Translations under genes and position numbers: made by a program
The notes under the pieces: model-generated
Seen by the model: the letters and a program-made list of their open reading frames with translations, nothing else
Told to the model about the DNA's origin: nothing
The model's database searches: none
Part shown: piece after piece, positions 26,464 to 34,131 of the stretch
Numbering within the stretch: the stretch's first letter is position 1
How the letters are laid out: each line of letters starts with the position of its first letter
NCBI GenBank assembly: GCA_934178475.1
Contig: CAKPQH010000001.1
Location: 269,396 to 333,395 of the forward strand
DNA: 64,000 nt
Direction: 5' to 3'
Source of the DNA: an uncultured Clostridia bacterium
GTDB lineage: Bacteria > Bacillota > Clostridia > TANB77 > CAG-508

Positions 26464-28479
26464 TTATTTAACCCCCTTAATATTTAATTCACAAATAGAT
26501 TCTAAATTTTCTAAGCTATTAACTTTAATCATATCTTCAGAAATAGTATATAAATTGTTTTTAATCCATAATCCTCTTAATAGTTTAGAGTTAGAATAGT
26601 ATGAATATTTAGAAGATTTTTTCTTATCGTGAGTTATAGTACCTTTCAATTTGAATCCATCAGTTAAATTAATGTTATACACAAAATATCCTTCAGAAAT
26701 GTAATTTTTAGAGTAATTAGTATAAGAACTAATTAAAGAAGAAATATTATCACTTGATTCAGAAATTTCAAAATCTTCACTATAATTATTTACAGGAATT
26801 GCAATAATACCTTTTTCAGCAGAGAACAATAATGCTTTGTGATTTGTCAATATAGCAGAAGTTGTTCTACTGTCTCCAATAATTGTTTCCGAAATTTGAA
26901 TAGGTTTGTTAACATTTGAAACATCAAACAAGGCCATTTTCATACCAGTTATTACAGCAGATGTACTTATAATTCTTCCGCTAGAATTTCTATTTACTCT
27001 TTCTTCAGTTTGCATACCAATACCTATAAGATGTGTTTCATCGTAAGGATGTAAATATGTACTATATCCAGGAATTTTTAATTTTCCTAATACTTTAGGA
27101 GAAGATGGATTACTTAAATCTATAACATATAAAGGATCTGTATTTTTATATGTTACCATATAAGCTTTATTTCCCATAAACCTTGTAGAATACATTTTTT
27201 CTCCTTCTGATAAATACTCAGTTTCACCTAATTGTTTTAAGTTTTTATCGAAAACTACGACTCTAGAACCATCATGTGAATAAAGTCCTAATCTAAGATT
27301 ATCATTATATTCGTCTACAGAAAATTGATTTATTGTAGTACCTTTAACTTTAGTATGTTTATCAAATTTGATTTCATTACTTTCTAAGAAATTGAATTTA
27401 TAAATATATGTATATTTAGTATAATCGTAATCATAACCATCATAATAGTCATTATCCAAATAATATATAAATCCTGGAATTCCTCCAAGTCCAAATAAAT
27501 TTTTAAATATAAGTTTAATTTCATTAGAATTATTATAATAATTATCATCGTAATCTTCATCTAATAAGTAAATATTGTTTTCAGAAATATAAGCATTTTC
27601 AATATTAAATAAATAAGAACTAATATTAACCTTATCAATATTATCTAAATCTAAAGAAGACATTAAAGTTTGATAACTAGATCTTAATTTATCAATATAA
27701 TGGATATTAGATAACTCAATTTCCTTTTTAACATCATCTTCTGAATAATAAATATCTATATCATCATTTTCTTTTCTCAGATAACCAGATGAAATTACCA
27801 ATAATCTTCCATTAATACATCTAGAAGTATAATATTTTTGATTTAAAACATAATTTTTTAATAAATGAGGTTTTTCTTTATTAGATATATCATAAATGTT
27901 AACAGATGTATTTGATTTACGATAATTTTTATATAGAGTAGATATTACAATTAATTTATCATTATATAAAATCAAATCCTCAGGAATAAAATCATCATAA
28001 GATTTTATTTTACTTGCAATTTTTATGCTAGCAGGATCTTTAACATCTGTAATAATTACATTATTATCAGATATTGAATAAATATAATCTCCATCTGTTT
28101 TAGTGATATCAGCTTCATCAACGTTTTCAACCTGGATGTTTGTTGTTGAATGTTCTTTTGAAGAATTTGATGAAGATTTTGTAAAATTACTTGAAGTAGT
28201 AGATTCTGCAGTTATAGAATCCTCAATATCAAAATCATATGATAGATTACTTTTAGATATAGTATTATATCTAGAATTAATAATAGAAAGTGGCCCACAA
28301 ATAATAAATCTTATTATTTCTTCAAAATCAGAAGTATCAGATTCATAAATAGACATAAGTTCTTTTTTAGATTTGATAGTTTTTAATTCAGGCTCAGATG
28401 AATTAGATGCTATCAAAGATATAATAATTGCAACGATAAAGACAGTTATTAAAACGATAAAAAATTTTAATTTTTTCAA
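26464..28479 (-). CDS. Secreted or membrane-anchored beta-propeller domain protein
   Basis: The 671-residue protein begins with a signal or anchor helix (about 4-24). A Ser/Thr-rich linker (about 85-115) leads to repeated blade-like segments, including VDEADITKTDGDYIYSI, AYMVTYKNTDPLYVIDLS and PKVLGKLKIPGYSTYLHP. These are hallmarks of the bacterial beta-propeller family PF09826, usually extracellular and of unknown role. The region at about 300-375 is unusually Asp/Tyr-rich and could be disordered or metal-binding. AGGGAGG lies before the ATG. It is first gene of a two-gene unit with the DUF4190 protein. Confidence 0.85.
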   Translation of the reverse strand: MKKLKFFIVLITVFIVAIIISLIASNSSEPELKTIKSKKELMSIYESDTSDFEEIIRFIICGPLSIINSRYNTISKSNLSYDFDIEDSITAESTTSSNFTKSSSNSSKEHSTTNIQVENVDEADITKTDGDYIYSISDNNVIITDVKDPASIKIASKIKSYDDFIPEDLILYNDKLIVISTLYKNYRKSNTSVNIYDISNKEKPHLLKNYVLNQKYYTSRCINGRLLVISSGYLRKENDDIDIYYSEDDVKKEIELSNIHYIDKLRSSYQTLMSSLDLDNIDKVNISSYLFNIENAYISENNIYLLDEDYDDNYYNNSNEIKLIFKNLFGLGGIPGFIYYLDNDYYDGYDYDYTKYTYIYKFNFLESNEIKFDKHTKVKGTTINQFSVDEYNDNLRLGLYSHDGSRVVVFDKNLKQLGETEYLSEGEKMYSTRFMGNKAYMVTYKNTDPLYVIDLSNPSSPKVLGKLKIPGYSTYLHPYDETHLIGIGMQTEERVNRNSSGRIISTSAVITGMKMALFDVSNVNKPIQISETIIGDSRTTSAILTNHKALLFSAEKGIIAIPVNNYSEDFEISESSDNISSLISSYTNYSKNYISEGYFVYNINLTDGFKLKGTITHDKKKSSKYSYYSNSKLLRGLWIKNNLYTISEDMIKVNSLENLESICELNIKGVK

Positions 28480-28508
28480 AAAAATTCCTCCCTTCTTATT
28501 TCAAAAAA

Positions 28509-28537
28509 AGTATATCATATTGGATAAAAATAAACAA
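28509..28537 (-). promoter_or_regulatory. Promoter of the beta-propeller gene
   Basis: Minus-strand TTGTTT (28537-28532), a 17-bp spacer and TATACT (28514-28509) preceded by TGA (extended -10). Confidence 0.55.
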
Positions 28538-28569
28538 TTAAAAAAAGAAAAAATAATAAAAAAACGAAA

Positions 28570-28598
28570 TTGACGATTTATGTAAATCTTGATATAAT
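28570..28598 (+). promoter_or_regulatory. Promoter of the Cys/His hypothetical gene
   Basis: TTGACG (28570-28575), a 17-bp spacer and TATAAT (28593-28598). Confidence 0.75.
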
Positions 28599-28640
28599 TA
28601 TAAAGTATCTAAATAAAAAGCAAGGAAAAGAGGTAATTTT

Positions 28641-29129
28641 ATGATACCTTTTGAACATTTAAAAAATCTCCGGAAGATAATTCGGAGAAAAAATTGGCCA
28701 ATAACAATAGAAGATTGGCCAAATGATATAAATACATATACCAATTGTGCAGCATATTCATTAGGACTCACGTATAAAGATAAAGAACATACTATTTATA
28801 GTAACATAATTTCTTTTGATGAACCTTTATCAAAACAAGTAGAAAATATACTAGATAGGTTATTGTTAAATTATACTAAAATTAAAGATGAAAAGGAAAT
28901 AAAAAATGGAGACATAGTAATAATAGTATATAAATATTATCTTTGGAATAATAAAAAAGATATTGATTTTCACTTTATACAAAAAGACAAATTAGGAAGA
29001 TGGGTACATAAAGAAGGATGGGCGTTAGCACCAGAAATTTTAAGGCATCCTCTTGAATGGGAGTTTGAAAACTGTATAATTGAAAAGTGTATGTATGTTA
29101 TAAAAAAAGAGTCTAATTTGGGATTTTAG
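28641..29129 (+). CDS. Hypothetical 162-residue protein with possible Cys/His catalytic pair
   Basis: I do not recognise the family with certainty. The protein is soluble, without signal peptide or membrane helix, and rich in Trp and aromatic residues. An NCAAYSLGL segment (Cys near residue 37), IKNGDIVIIV (about 92-101) and DFHFIQKDKLGRWVHKEGW (His near 115) occur in the order Cys, beta strand, His. That order is typical of papain-fold (NlpC/P60-like) amidases and bacterial transglutaminase-like proteins. This is inference from motif order only. A strong promoter and terminator flank the gene, so it is expressed alone. Confidence 0.6.
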   Translation: MIPFEHLKNLRKIIRRKNWPITIEDWPNDINTYTNCAAYSLGLTYKDKEHTIYSNIISFDEPLSKQVENILDRLLLNYTKIKDEKEIKNGDIVIIVYKYYLWNNKKDIDFHFIQKDKLGRWVHKEGWALAPEILRHPLEWEFENCIIEKCMYVIKKESNLGF

Positions 29130-29150
29130 TTCCCAAAGACTCTTTTTCTT
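29104..29150 (+). terminator. Rho-independent terminator overlapping the end of the hypothetical gene
   Basis: A long stem combines 29104-29114 with 29137-29147 and an inner TTTGGGA/TCCCAAA pair (29117-29123 with 29131-29137), followed by a T tract. It starts before the stop codon. Confidence 0.8.
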
Positions 29151-29229
29151 TTAAAATAAAAATAAATTTAAAATCTCTATATAAAAACTAATATTTTAGT
29201 AAATAATAAATTATATGGAGGAAAAGAAA

Positions 29230-30732
29230 ATGAGTTCTTTTTGGAAAGATAACTTAGAAATAAAAAAATATCCAAGCTTAACTAAAAATTTGAATACTGA
29301 TGTATGTATAATAGGTGGAGGAATAACAGGGATTTCATGTGGATATTATTTAGCTAAAAATAATTTAAAAGTATGCATTTTAGAAAAAGATACTATCATG
29401 AATAAAACATCTGGGCATACAACAGCAAAAATAACTGCACAGCATGGATTAATATATAAATATTTAGTGGATTCTTATAGTGAAGATTTTGCAAAAAAAT
29501 ATTTGAAATCCAATTTAGAAGCAATTGAAAATATAAAGAAAATTGTTGATGATGAAAAAATTAATTGTGATTATGAAATTCAAAATAGCTATGTATATAC
29601 AACCGTGCCAAGCTCAATAAGTAAAATTGAAGATGAATTTAAAATTTTGAGAAAACTAAATTATAAAACAAATTTATTAGACAGTATTGATTTACCAATT
29701 TCAAATGTTGAAAAAGCTATTCAATTTGAAAACCAAGCACAGTTTAATCCTGTAAAATATGCTATAAGTTTATGTCAAAAAATAGAAGAGAACAATGGAG
29801 TTATTTTTGAAAAATCAAAAGTTATGAAAATTAAAAAGGTAAATAATGAATATGTAATTTTTTGCAATGGAAATTGTGTAAAAGCAAAATATATAGTTAT
29901 TGCAACAAGATATCCAATTATTAATTTTCCTGGATTTTATTTTTTGAAAATGTATTCAGAAACTTCAAATATAATAGCTATAGAAACAGAAAAAGATTTA
30001 TTTAATGGTATGTATATAAGTGAAAATCAACCTATATTTTCATTTAGAACAAGTATATATAATGAAAAAAAGATAGTATTAATTGGAGGAACTAGTCACA
30101 AAACAGGAGCAAAAATTGATTTAAGTAATAGTTATAAAATATTAGAACAAAAAGCTAATGAGATGTATCCAGATAATAAAATCTTATTTAGATGGAATAC
30201 ACAAGATTCAGTTTCGCTTGATAAGATTCCGTATATAGGAGAGTTTTCAAGCTTTTATCCAAATGCATATATAGCGACAGGATTTAAAAAATGGGGAATG
30301 ACAACTTCAAATGTGGCGGCAAATATAATTGCAGATGAAATTTTAGGAAAGAAAAACAAGTATTCAGAAATATATAATTCTAAACGTTTAAGACCAATAA
30401 AAAACAGGAAAGAATTAGGAAATATGATAAAAGAAACAACGTATTCATTAGTTTTAAATAAATTTGATTTGCCTAAAGCAGAAATTGAAGACATTAATTT
30501 AGAAGAAGGAAAGATTGTAAATTATAATGACCATAGGGTAGGAGTATATAAAGACAAAAATAATAATATATTTAAAGTGATACCAAATTGTACACATCTA
30601 GGTTGTGAACTTTCATGGAATAATTTAGATAAGACATGGGATTGCCCGTGTCATGGATCAAAATATAATTTTGATGGTAAATTGATATATGGTCCAAGCT
30701 GTAAAGATTTAAAAGTAATAGATAAAAAATAA
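29230..30732 (+). CDS. FAD-dependent oxidoreductase with C-terminal Rieske [2Fe-2S] domain
   Basis: The 500-residue protein joins a DAO-type FAD domain to a Rieske domain, the arrangement of B. subtilis YhfW. The N-terminal dinucleotide motif is IIGGGITGISCGY (about 27-39) with the FAD ribose-binding Glu in CILEKD. The Rieske ligands are CTHLGC and CPCHGS in the last 60 residues. The substrate is unknown; amine oxidation with electron transfer to the cluster is the family expectation. I chose ATG 29230, 8 nt after GGAGG; the in-frame ATG at 29215 overlaps that site. It is monocistronic. Confidence 0.9.
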   Translation: MSSFWKDNLEIKKYPSLTKNLNTDVCIIGGGITGISCGYYLAKNNLKVCILEKDTIMNKTSGHTTAKITAQHGLIYKYLVDSYSEDFAKKYLKSNLEAIENIKKIVDDEKINCDYEIQNSYVYTTVPSSISKIEDEFKILRKLNYKTNLLDSIDLPISNVEKAIQFENQAQFNPVKYAISLCQKIEENNGVIFEKSKVMKIKKVNNEYVIFCNGNCVKAKYIVIATRYPIINFPGFYFLKMYSETSNIIAIETEKDLFNGMYISENQPIFSFRTSIYNEKKIVLIGGTSHKTGAKIDLSNSYKILEQKANEMYPDNKILFRWNTQDSVSLDKIPYIGEFSSFYPNAYIATGFKKWGMTTSNVAANIIADEILGKKNKYSEIYNSKRLRPIKNRKELGNMIKETTYSLVLNKFDLPKAEIEDINLEEGKIVNYNDHRVGVYKDKNNNIFKVIPNCTHLGCELSWNNLDKTWDCPCHGSKYNFDGKLIYGPSCKDLKVIDKK

Positions 30733-30755
30733 AAGGCAGAAATGCCTTTTATTTT
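30731..30755 (+). terminator. Terminator with GAAA tetraloop
   Basis: An 8-bp perfect stem (30731-30738 with 30743-30750) with a GAAA loop, then ATTTT. The stem begins at the stop codon of the Rieske oxidoreductase. Confidence 0.8.
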
Positions 30756-30831
30756 GGTGCACCTGGAGGGATTCGAACCCCCGATCTTCCGGTTCGTAGC
30801 CGAACATTCTATCCAACTAAACTACAGGTGC
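30755..30831 (-). tRNA. tRNA-Arg (anticodon ACG)
   Basis: On the minus strand the 77-nt sequence folds as a cloverleaf: acceptor GCACCTG with CAGGTGC, anticodon loop CTACGAA, TTCGAAT T-loop, and an encoded CCA (30757-30755). Anticodon ACG is read as ICG after deamination and decodes CGN Arg codons. Confidence 0.95.
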
Positions 30832-30852
30832 ATATATTTAAAATACCAATTA

Positions 30853-30881
30853 ATTATAACCGCAAAACAAAAAAAATTCAA
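30853..30881 (-). promoter_or_regulatory. Promoter of tRNA-Arg(ACG)
   Basis: Minus-strand TTGAAT (30881-30876), a 17-bp spacer and TATAAT (30858-30853), about 20 bp before the mature 5' end. Confidence 0.75.
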
Positions 30882-30909
30882 TAGTTTTAAAAAATATTTG
30901 AAAAAAATA

Positions 30910-30938
30910 TTGCAAAATAAAAAAAAATGTGTTAAACT
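30910..30938 (+). promoter_or_regulatory. Promoter of tRNA-Pro(UGG)
   Basis: TTGCAA (30910-30915), a 17-bp spacer and TAAACT (30933-30938), about 22 bp before the tRNA. Confidence 0.6.
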
Positions 30939-30960
30939 ATATTAGTCGTTAATAATATAT

Positions 30961-31036
30961 CGAGGTGTAGCGCAGTTGGTAGCGCGCGTGGTTTGGGACC
31001 ATGAGGTCGCAGGTTCGATCCCTGTCACCTCGACCA
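30961..31036 (+). tRNA. tRNA-Pro (anticodon UGG)
   Basis: A 76-nt cloverleaf: acceptor CGAGGTG with CACCTCG, D arm GCGC-AGTTGGTA-GCGC, anticodon loop TTTGGGA (anticodon TGG), TTCGATC T-loop, and an encoded ACCA end. It is divergent from tRNA-Arg, not in a cluster. Confidence 0.95.
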
Positions 31037-31073
31037 TATTTAAGCAATTTCTAGAAAATATAAGAAATTTATG

Positions 31074-31114
31074 AAAGAGTATTAATCAAATCTTTGATTG
31101 ATACTCTTTTTAAA
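31074..31114 (+). terminator. Terminator after tRNA-Pro
   Basis: A near-perfect long stem (31074-31090 with 31093-31109, one G-T pair) is followed by a T run. It lies about 38 nt after the tRNA. Confidence 0.75.
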
Positions 31115-31215
31115 ATTTATTCAAAAATACGGTTCTTTTTATAGAAAAGTTTTTTAAATACAATAAATAGTATAAGAAATGCAGTCTTAGGTAGAAAACA
31201 GGAGTATGTCGAATA

Positions 31216-31256
31216 GTAAATCCACTTAGATTTTTATATTGAAAAATCTAATTTAC
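31216..31256 (+). promoter_or_regulatory. Strong hairpin of unknown role upstream of the LytTR gene
   Basis: A 10-bp perfect stem (31226-31235 with 31242-31251) with a 6-nt loop is extended by GTAAA/TTTAC across a CCAC bulge. No T tract follows, so it is not a normal terminator. The rest of the 31112-31341 gap holds the repeats and promoter listed separately. Confidence 0.4.
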
Positions 31257-31257
31257 G

Positions 31258-31289
31258 CTTATCGTAAAAAAAGACCTCTTATTGTAAAA
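31258..31289 (+). promoter_or_regulatory. Candidate LytTR operator: direct repeat in 20-bp phase
   Basis: CTTATCGTAAAA (31258-31269) and CTTATTGTAAAA (31278-31289) are direct repeats spaced 20 bp start to start, ending 3 bp before the -35. LytTR proteins bind direct repeats about two helical turns apart, so this is a plausible autoregulatory site. The match to any known consensus is not tested. Confidence 0.45.
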
Positions 31290-31292
31290 GAA

Positions 31293-31321
31293 TTGAAAAA
31301 TGTAATAAAACAATATAAAAT
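31293..31321 (+). promoter_or_regulatory. Promoter of the LytTR module
   Basis: TTGAAA (31293-31298), a 17-bp spacer and TAAAAT (31316-31321). The leader before AAGGAGG would be very short. Confidence 0.55.
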
Positions 31322-31341
31322 AAAAATATAAGGAGGAAACG

Positions 31342-31797
31342 ATGGACATCAATATAGAGAAAATAATAAAAAAAGAAAAATTATTAAATAAAATAAATAT
31401 AAAAATAGAAACAAGTGAAGAAACAAAAGATGTGGATAAATTAATCCAATATATAGAAAATTATAATAAAATGAAAATAGTATTAGATAGTAATAATGAA
31501 TTAATAACAATAAATACAAATGAAATTTTATATTTTTTTAGTGATAAAAAATACAACTATTGTAAAACAACAAAAAAAGAATATAAAATTAAGAGCAAAT
31601 TATATGAATTAGAAAAAATAAACATAGACTTTTTAAGAATATCAAAAAGTTGCGTAGTAAATATAAAGCAAGTTAAATCATTTGATTTAAGTGAAAGTGG
31701 AAGGGTAGTTGTCAAATTTTATGATGAATCACAACAAATAGTATCTAGAAGAAAAATAAAAGATGTAATGAGTTATTTAGAGGAAAGGAGCATCTAA
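31342..31797 (+). CDS. LytTR-family DNA-binding regulator without receiver domain
   Basis: The 151-residue protein has a helical charged N-terminus (about 1-45) and a C-terminal LytTR domain (about 50-148) with EILYFFSDKKYNYCKT, FLRISKSCVVNIKQVKSF and the closing VSRRKIKDVMSYL. There is no receiver domain, so it is not a standard response regulator. Free-standing LytTR regulators paired with a small membrane protein form LytTR regulatory systems (HdrRM, BrsRM in streptococci), in which the membrane partner inhibits the regulator. The next gene starts 2 nt after the stop and encodes such a protein. AAGGAGG lies just before the ATG. Confidence 0.85.
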   Translation: MDINIEKIIKKEKLLNKINIKIETSEETKDVDKLIQYIENYNKMKIVLDSNNELITINTNEILYFFSDKKYNYCKTTKKEYKIKSKLYELEKINIDFLRISKSCVVNIKQVKSFDLSESGRVVVKFYDESQQIVSRRKIKDVMSYLEERSI

Positions 31798-31799
31798 TA

Positions 31800-32087
31800 A
31801 TGAAAAATAAAAAAGTATTTTTGTATTATGTTTCATTTTATATAATAGGTAATGTAATATTTAATTTGATATTTTCAATTGTAAAAACAATAATAATAAA
31901 CTATATAGGTGGACATGAAATATTAATAGAAAATTTAGCAATAGCATTTAAAGAAACATTTTTAATTTACACAATAATATTTATATTTTTATTAATAGCA
32001 TTTGTAATCTATAATAAAAACATAGTAAGAGAATTAAATAAAAAATTAAATAAAATAAAAGAAAGGAGTGATGAAAATGAAAAATAA
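31800..32087 (+). CDS. Two-helix membrane protein, probable LytTR partner
   Basis: The 95-residue protein has two membrane helices (about 8-34 and 48-70) and a Lys/Glu-rich cytoplasmic tail. Position directly after a LytTR regulator, with a GAAAGGAG site inside the upstream gene, suggests the inhibitor role known for HdrM/BrsM and DUF3021-type partners. It is shorter than typical four-helix DUF3021 proteins. The assignment is by context. Confidence 0.6.
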   Translation: MKNKKVFLYYVSFYIIGNVIFNLIFSIVKTIIINYIGGHEILIENLAIAFKETFLIYTIIFIFLLIAFVIYNKNIVRELNKKLNKIKERSDENEK

Positions 32088-32328
32088 GAAAATAATCATA
32101 ATAATAGCAATAATTTTAGTAATAGTTTGTGCAACAATATTTGGTATTTATAGAGCAACACATAATCCTAATTATTTATATAATGAGGACGGAACAATTT
32201 CAGATGGACATGCTGAATTAATACAAAGCATAAAAAATCTTGAAGATAAAGAAGAAAGAGAAAAGAAGATAAAATTTTCATTAGAATATAACTTAATTAC
32301 ACAAGAAGAAGCAAATGAACTATATTAA
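32077..32328 (+). CDS. Small membrane-anchored protein, third gene of the LytTR module
   Basis: The 83-residue product has an N-terminal membrane helix of Ile/Val residues (about 5-24) and a polar external or periplasmic-side domain with many Glu and Lys. The start is ATG 32077, 8 nt after AAAGGAG; GTG 32068 and ATG 32071 are too close to that site. It overlaps the previous gene by 11 nt, so it belongs to the same operon. The C-terminal 30 residues (SLEYNLITQEEANELY region) resemble short SHOCT-like oligomerisation motifs, a weak resemblance. Confidence 0.55.
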   Translation: MKNKKIIIIIAIILVIVCATIFGIYRATHNPNYLYNEDGTISDGHAELIQSIKNLEDKEEREKKIKFSLEYNLITQEEANELY

Positions 32329-32335
32329 AATCTAG

Positions 32336-32372
32336 CTAGTAATCTTAGGCATATTAAGATTACTAGTTTTTA
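32336..32372 (+). terminator. Terminator of the LytTR module
   Basis: A 12-bp perfect stem (32336-32347 with 32355-32366) is followed by TTTTTAT. Confidence 0.85.
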
Positions 32373-32419
32373 TATTGTTTAAGGTGAAATATAGATATAT
32401 GCACACATGAAAATTAAAC

Positions 32420-32448
32420 TTGAATAAAAAATTAAAAGATGATATAAT
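32420..32448 (+). promoter_or_regulatory. Promoter of rubrerythrin
   Basis: TTGAAT (32420-32425), a 17-bp spacer and TATAAT (32443-32448). It overlaps an in-frame upstream ATG (32420), which therefore cannot be the start. Confidence 0.75.
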
Positions 32449-32473
32449 GCGAAAAAAAATAGGAGGTATCAAT

Positions 32474-33013
32474 ATGGAGTTAAAAGGAACAAAAACAGAA
32501 AAAAATTTAATGGAAGCATTTGCTGGAGAATCACAAGCAAGAAATAAATATACATATTTTGCAAGTAAAGCAAAAAAGGAAGGATATGAACAAATAGCTG
32601 CAATATTCCAAGAAACAGCAGATAATGAAAAAGAACATGCAAAAATGTGGTTCAAATTATTAAATGGTGGAGAAATAGGGACAACAGCAGAAAACCTAAA
32701 AGCAGCTGCAGAAGGAGAAAACTTTGAATGGACAGATATGTATGAAAGAATGGCAAAAGAAGCAAGAGAAGAAGGATTTACTCGTATTGCATATTTATTT
32801 GAAGAAGTAGGAAAAATAGAAAAAGAGCATGAAGAAAGATATAAAAAATTATTAGAAAACGTAGAAGACGGATTAGTATTTAGCAAGGATGGAGATAAAA
32901 TATGGAAATGCAGAAATTGCGGACACATTGTAATTGGAAAAGAAGCACCAAAAGTTTGCCCAGTATGTAGTCATCCTCAAAGTTATTTTGAAATAAAAGC
33001 AGAAAATTACTAA
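32474..33013 (+). CDS. rbr: Rubrerythrin
   Basis: Rubrerythrin reduces hydrogen peroxide in anaerobes. The 179-residue product has a four-helix ferritin-like diiron domain with the family opening NLMEAFAGESQARNKY, then ETADNEKEHA and EEVGKIEKEHEERY supplying Glu and His ligands. A C-terminal rubredoxin-like domain (about 140-179) carries CRNCG and CPVCSHP, the four Cys of an Fe centre. ATG 32474 follows AGGAGG by 7 nt. It is monocistronic and indicates an anaerobic lifestyle with oxygen defence. Confidence 0.95.
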   Translation: MELKGTKTEKNLMEAFAGESQARNKYTYFASKAKKEGYEQIAAIFQETADNEKEHAKMWFKLLNGGEIGTTAENLKAAAEGENFEWTDMYERMAKEAREEGFTRIAYLFEEVGKIEKEHEERYKKLLENVEDGLVFSKDGDKIWKCRNCGHIVIGKEAPKVCPVCSHPQSYFEIKAENY

Positions 33014-33035
33014 TAAAATTAATAAATATAAATCA

Positions 33036-33077
33036 AAAAGACGTAAACTTTAATAAAAGTATACGCCTTTTATTTTT
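33036..33077. terminator. Terminator between rubrerythrin and the MecA-like gene
   Basis: A stem 33036-33051 with 33056-33071, carrying two mismatches, is followed by a T run. It lies between convergent genes. Confidence 0.65.
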
Positions 33078-33652
33078 TATAAATTAAAATGTTTTAAACA
33101 TTTTATAATAGCATTATTTGCATAAATAACATTACCATATTCTATAATTTTATAATTTTCAAAGTTGTTTAAATCAATTAAATCAGAAAACTCTGTTAAT
33201 TGAATGCAAAGCAAATCCAAATCATAGTCTGTAGTACCTAAAATATGTAGGTAATATACAGACTTATATTCATATAAACTAGATTTTTTTGATATTTTTT
33301 TTAAGCCTCTAAGATTACTTATTGACGAGCAGAAATTGCAAAAATTTTCGAAATCATTAAAGGCATATGTAAATTCTTTAGTAGAAGAAACATCATCTAC
33401 AAGATTATGTTTTGTTATGTTTAAAACTAAAAAGTCATTATCTAAAACATAAAAATCTACTAATAATTTAGAATTATCTAAAAGAGGATTAGATTCCTTT
33501 TTAATTTTCTTTAATATAGATAAAATAAGCTTTTGCGCTAAATTAGCATCATCTGTAAGTGAATTTAAATTTATATTTATATTATTATTTTTTAGTTCCT
33601 TTGAATGAATGATCACTCTAAATTTTTCATCAGTTATTTTTTCTAATTTCAT
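33077..33652 (-). CDS. MecA-like adaptor protein
   Basis: MecA proteins deliver substrates to the ClpC protease and control competence and development in Firmicutes. The 191-residue product has the usual layout: an N-terminal domain opening MKLEKITDEKFRVIIHS, an acidic middle, and a C-terminal domain with SSLYEYKSVYYLHI followed by a region ending in a conserved-type hydrophobic helix. Length is slightly short of B. subtilis MecA. AGGAGG lies before ATG 33652. The similarity is judged from memory, so the call is moderate. Confidence 0.6.
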   Translation of the reverse strand: MKLEKITDEKFRVIIHSKELKNNNININLNSLTDDANLAQKLILSILKKIKKESNPLLDNSKLLVDFYVLDNDFLVLNITKHNLVDDVSSTKEFTYAFNDFENFCNFCSSISNLRGLKKISKKSSLYEYKSVYYLHILGTTDYDLDLLCIQLTEFSDLIDLNNFENYKIIEYGNVIYANNAIIKCLKHFNL

Positions 33653-33773
33653 GGCCCCTCCTAAATATTATGTTGACTTAAATTAATTATACTACTATTT
33701 TTATTATATTTAAATGTATAAAATTTGGTAATAAGAAATGACAGAATAAAAACAAAAAAAATAAGCAAATCAC

Positions 33774-33802
33774 TTGAAAAAAATCCGAAATCAATATATA
33801 AT
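33774..33802 (+). promoter_or_regulatory. Promoter of the cell-shape operon
   Basis: TTGAAA (33774-33779), a 17-bp spacer and TATAAT (33797-33802). The leader contains TTCCGTAAGAA (33826-33836), a string found again upstream of the A2 surface gene. Confidence 0.8.
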
Positions 33803-33856
33803 AAAAACCGACCTAAAAAACAAATTTCCGTAAGAAAAAAGAAAGGAATGATTTAA

Positions 33857-34114
33857 ATGGCTACAAGAGAAAAAAATATATGGATATTAATATTATTTAT
33901 ACTAGCAGGATTAGTAATAGGAGGACTATTAGGAAATTTAGCAGGAAGAGTAGAGTGGCTTTGGTGGTTAGATTTCGGAGAGCAATTTGGTATTTCGGAT
34001 CCTTTAACTTTAGATTTAGGAGTACTAACTATTACATTTGCTTGCATGGTAAAACTTAATATTGCAAGTATAATAGGAGTATTTATTGCAATATTTGTAT
34101 ATAGAAAAGTATAA
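33857..34114 (+). CDS. DUF4321 family membrane protein
   Basis: The 85-residue protein has two membrane helices and the family features LILFILAGLVIGGLLG in the first helix and a final helix ending FVYRKV, with DLGVLTITFACMVKLN between. DUF4321 proteins commonly precede radC and mreB in Clostridia; their function is unknown. A GAAAGGAATG site precedes the ATG. It is the first gene of the operon. Confidence 0.85.
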   Translation: MATREKNIWILILFILAGLVIGGLLGNLAGRVEWLWWLDFGEQFGISDPLTLDLGVLTITFACMVKLNIASIIGVFIAIFVYRKV

Positions 34115-34131
34115 AACAGAAAGGAAAATGC

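Noticed and set aside
30742..30945. Plus-strand frame of 67 codons
   Set aside because: It is antisense to tRNA-Arg(ACG) and has no family resemblance; the tRNA explains the conserved sequence.
32420..32473. Upstream in-frame ATG for rubrerythrin
   Set aside because: It coincides with the -35/-10 region; family N-termini begin near ATG 32474.
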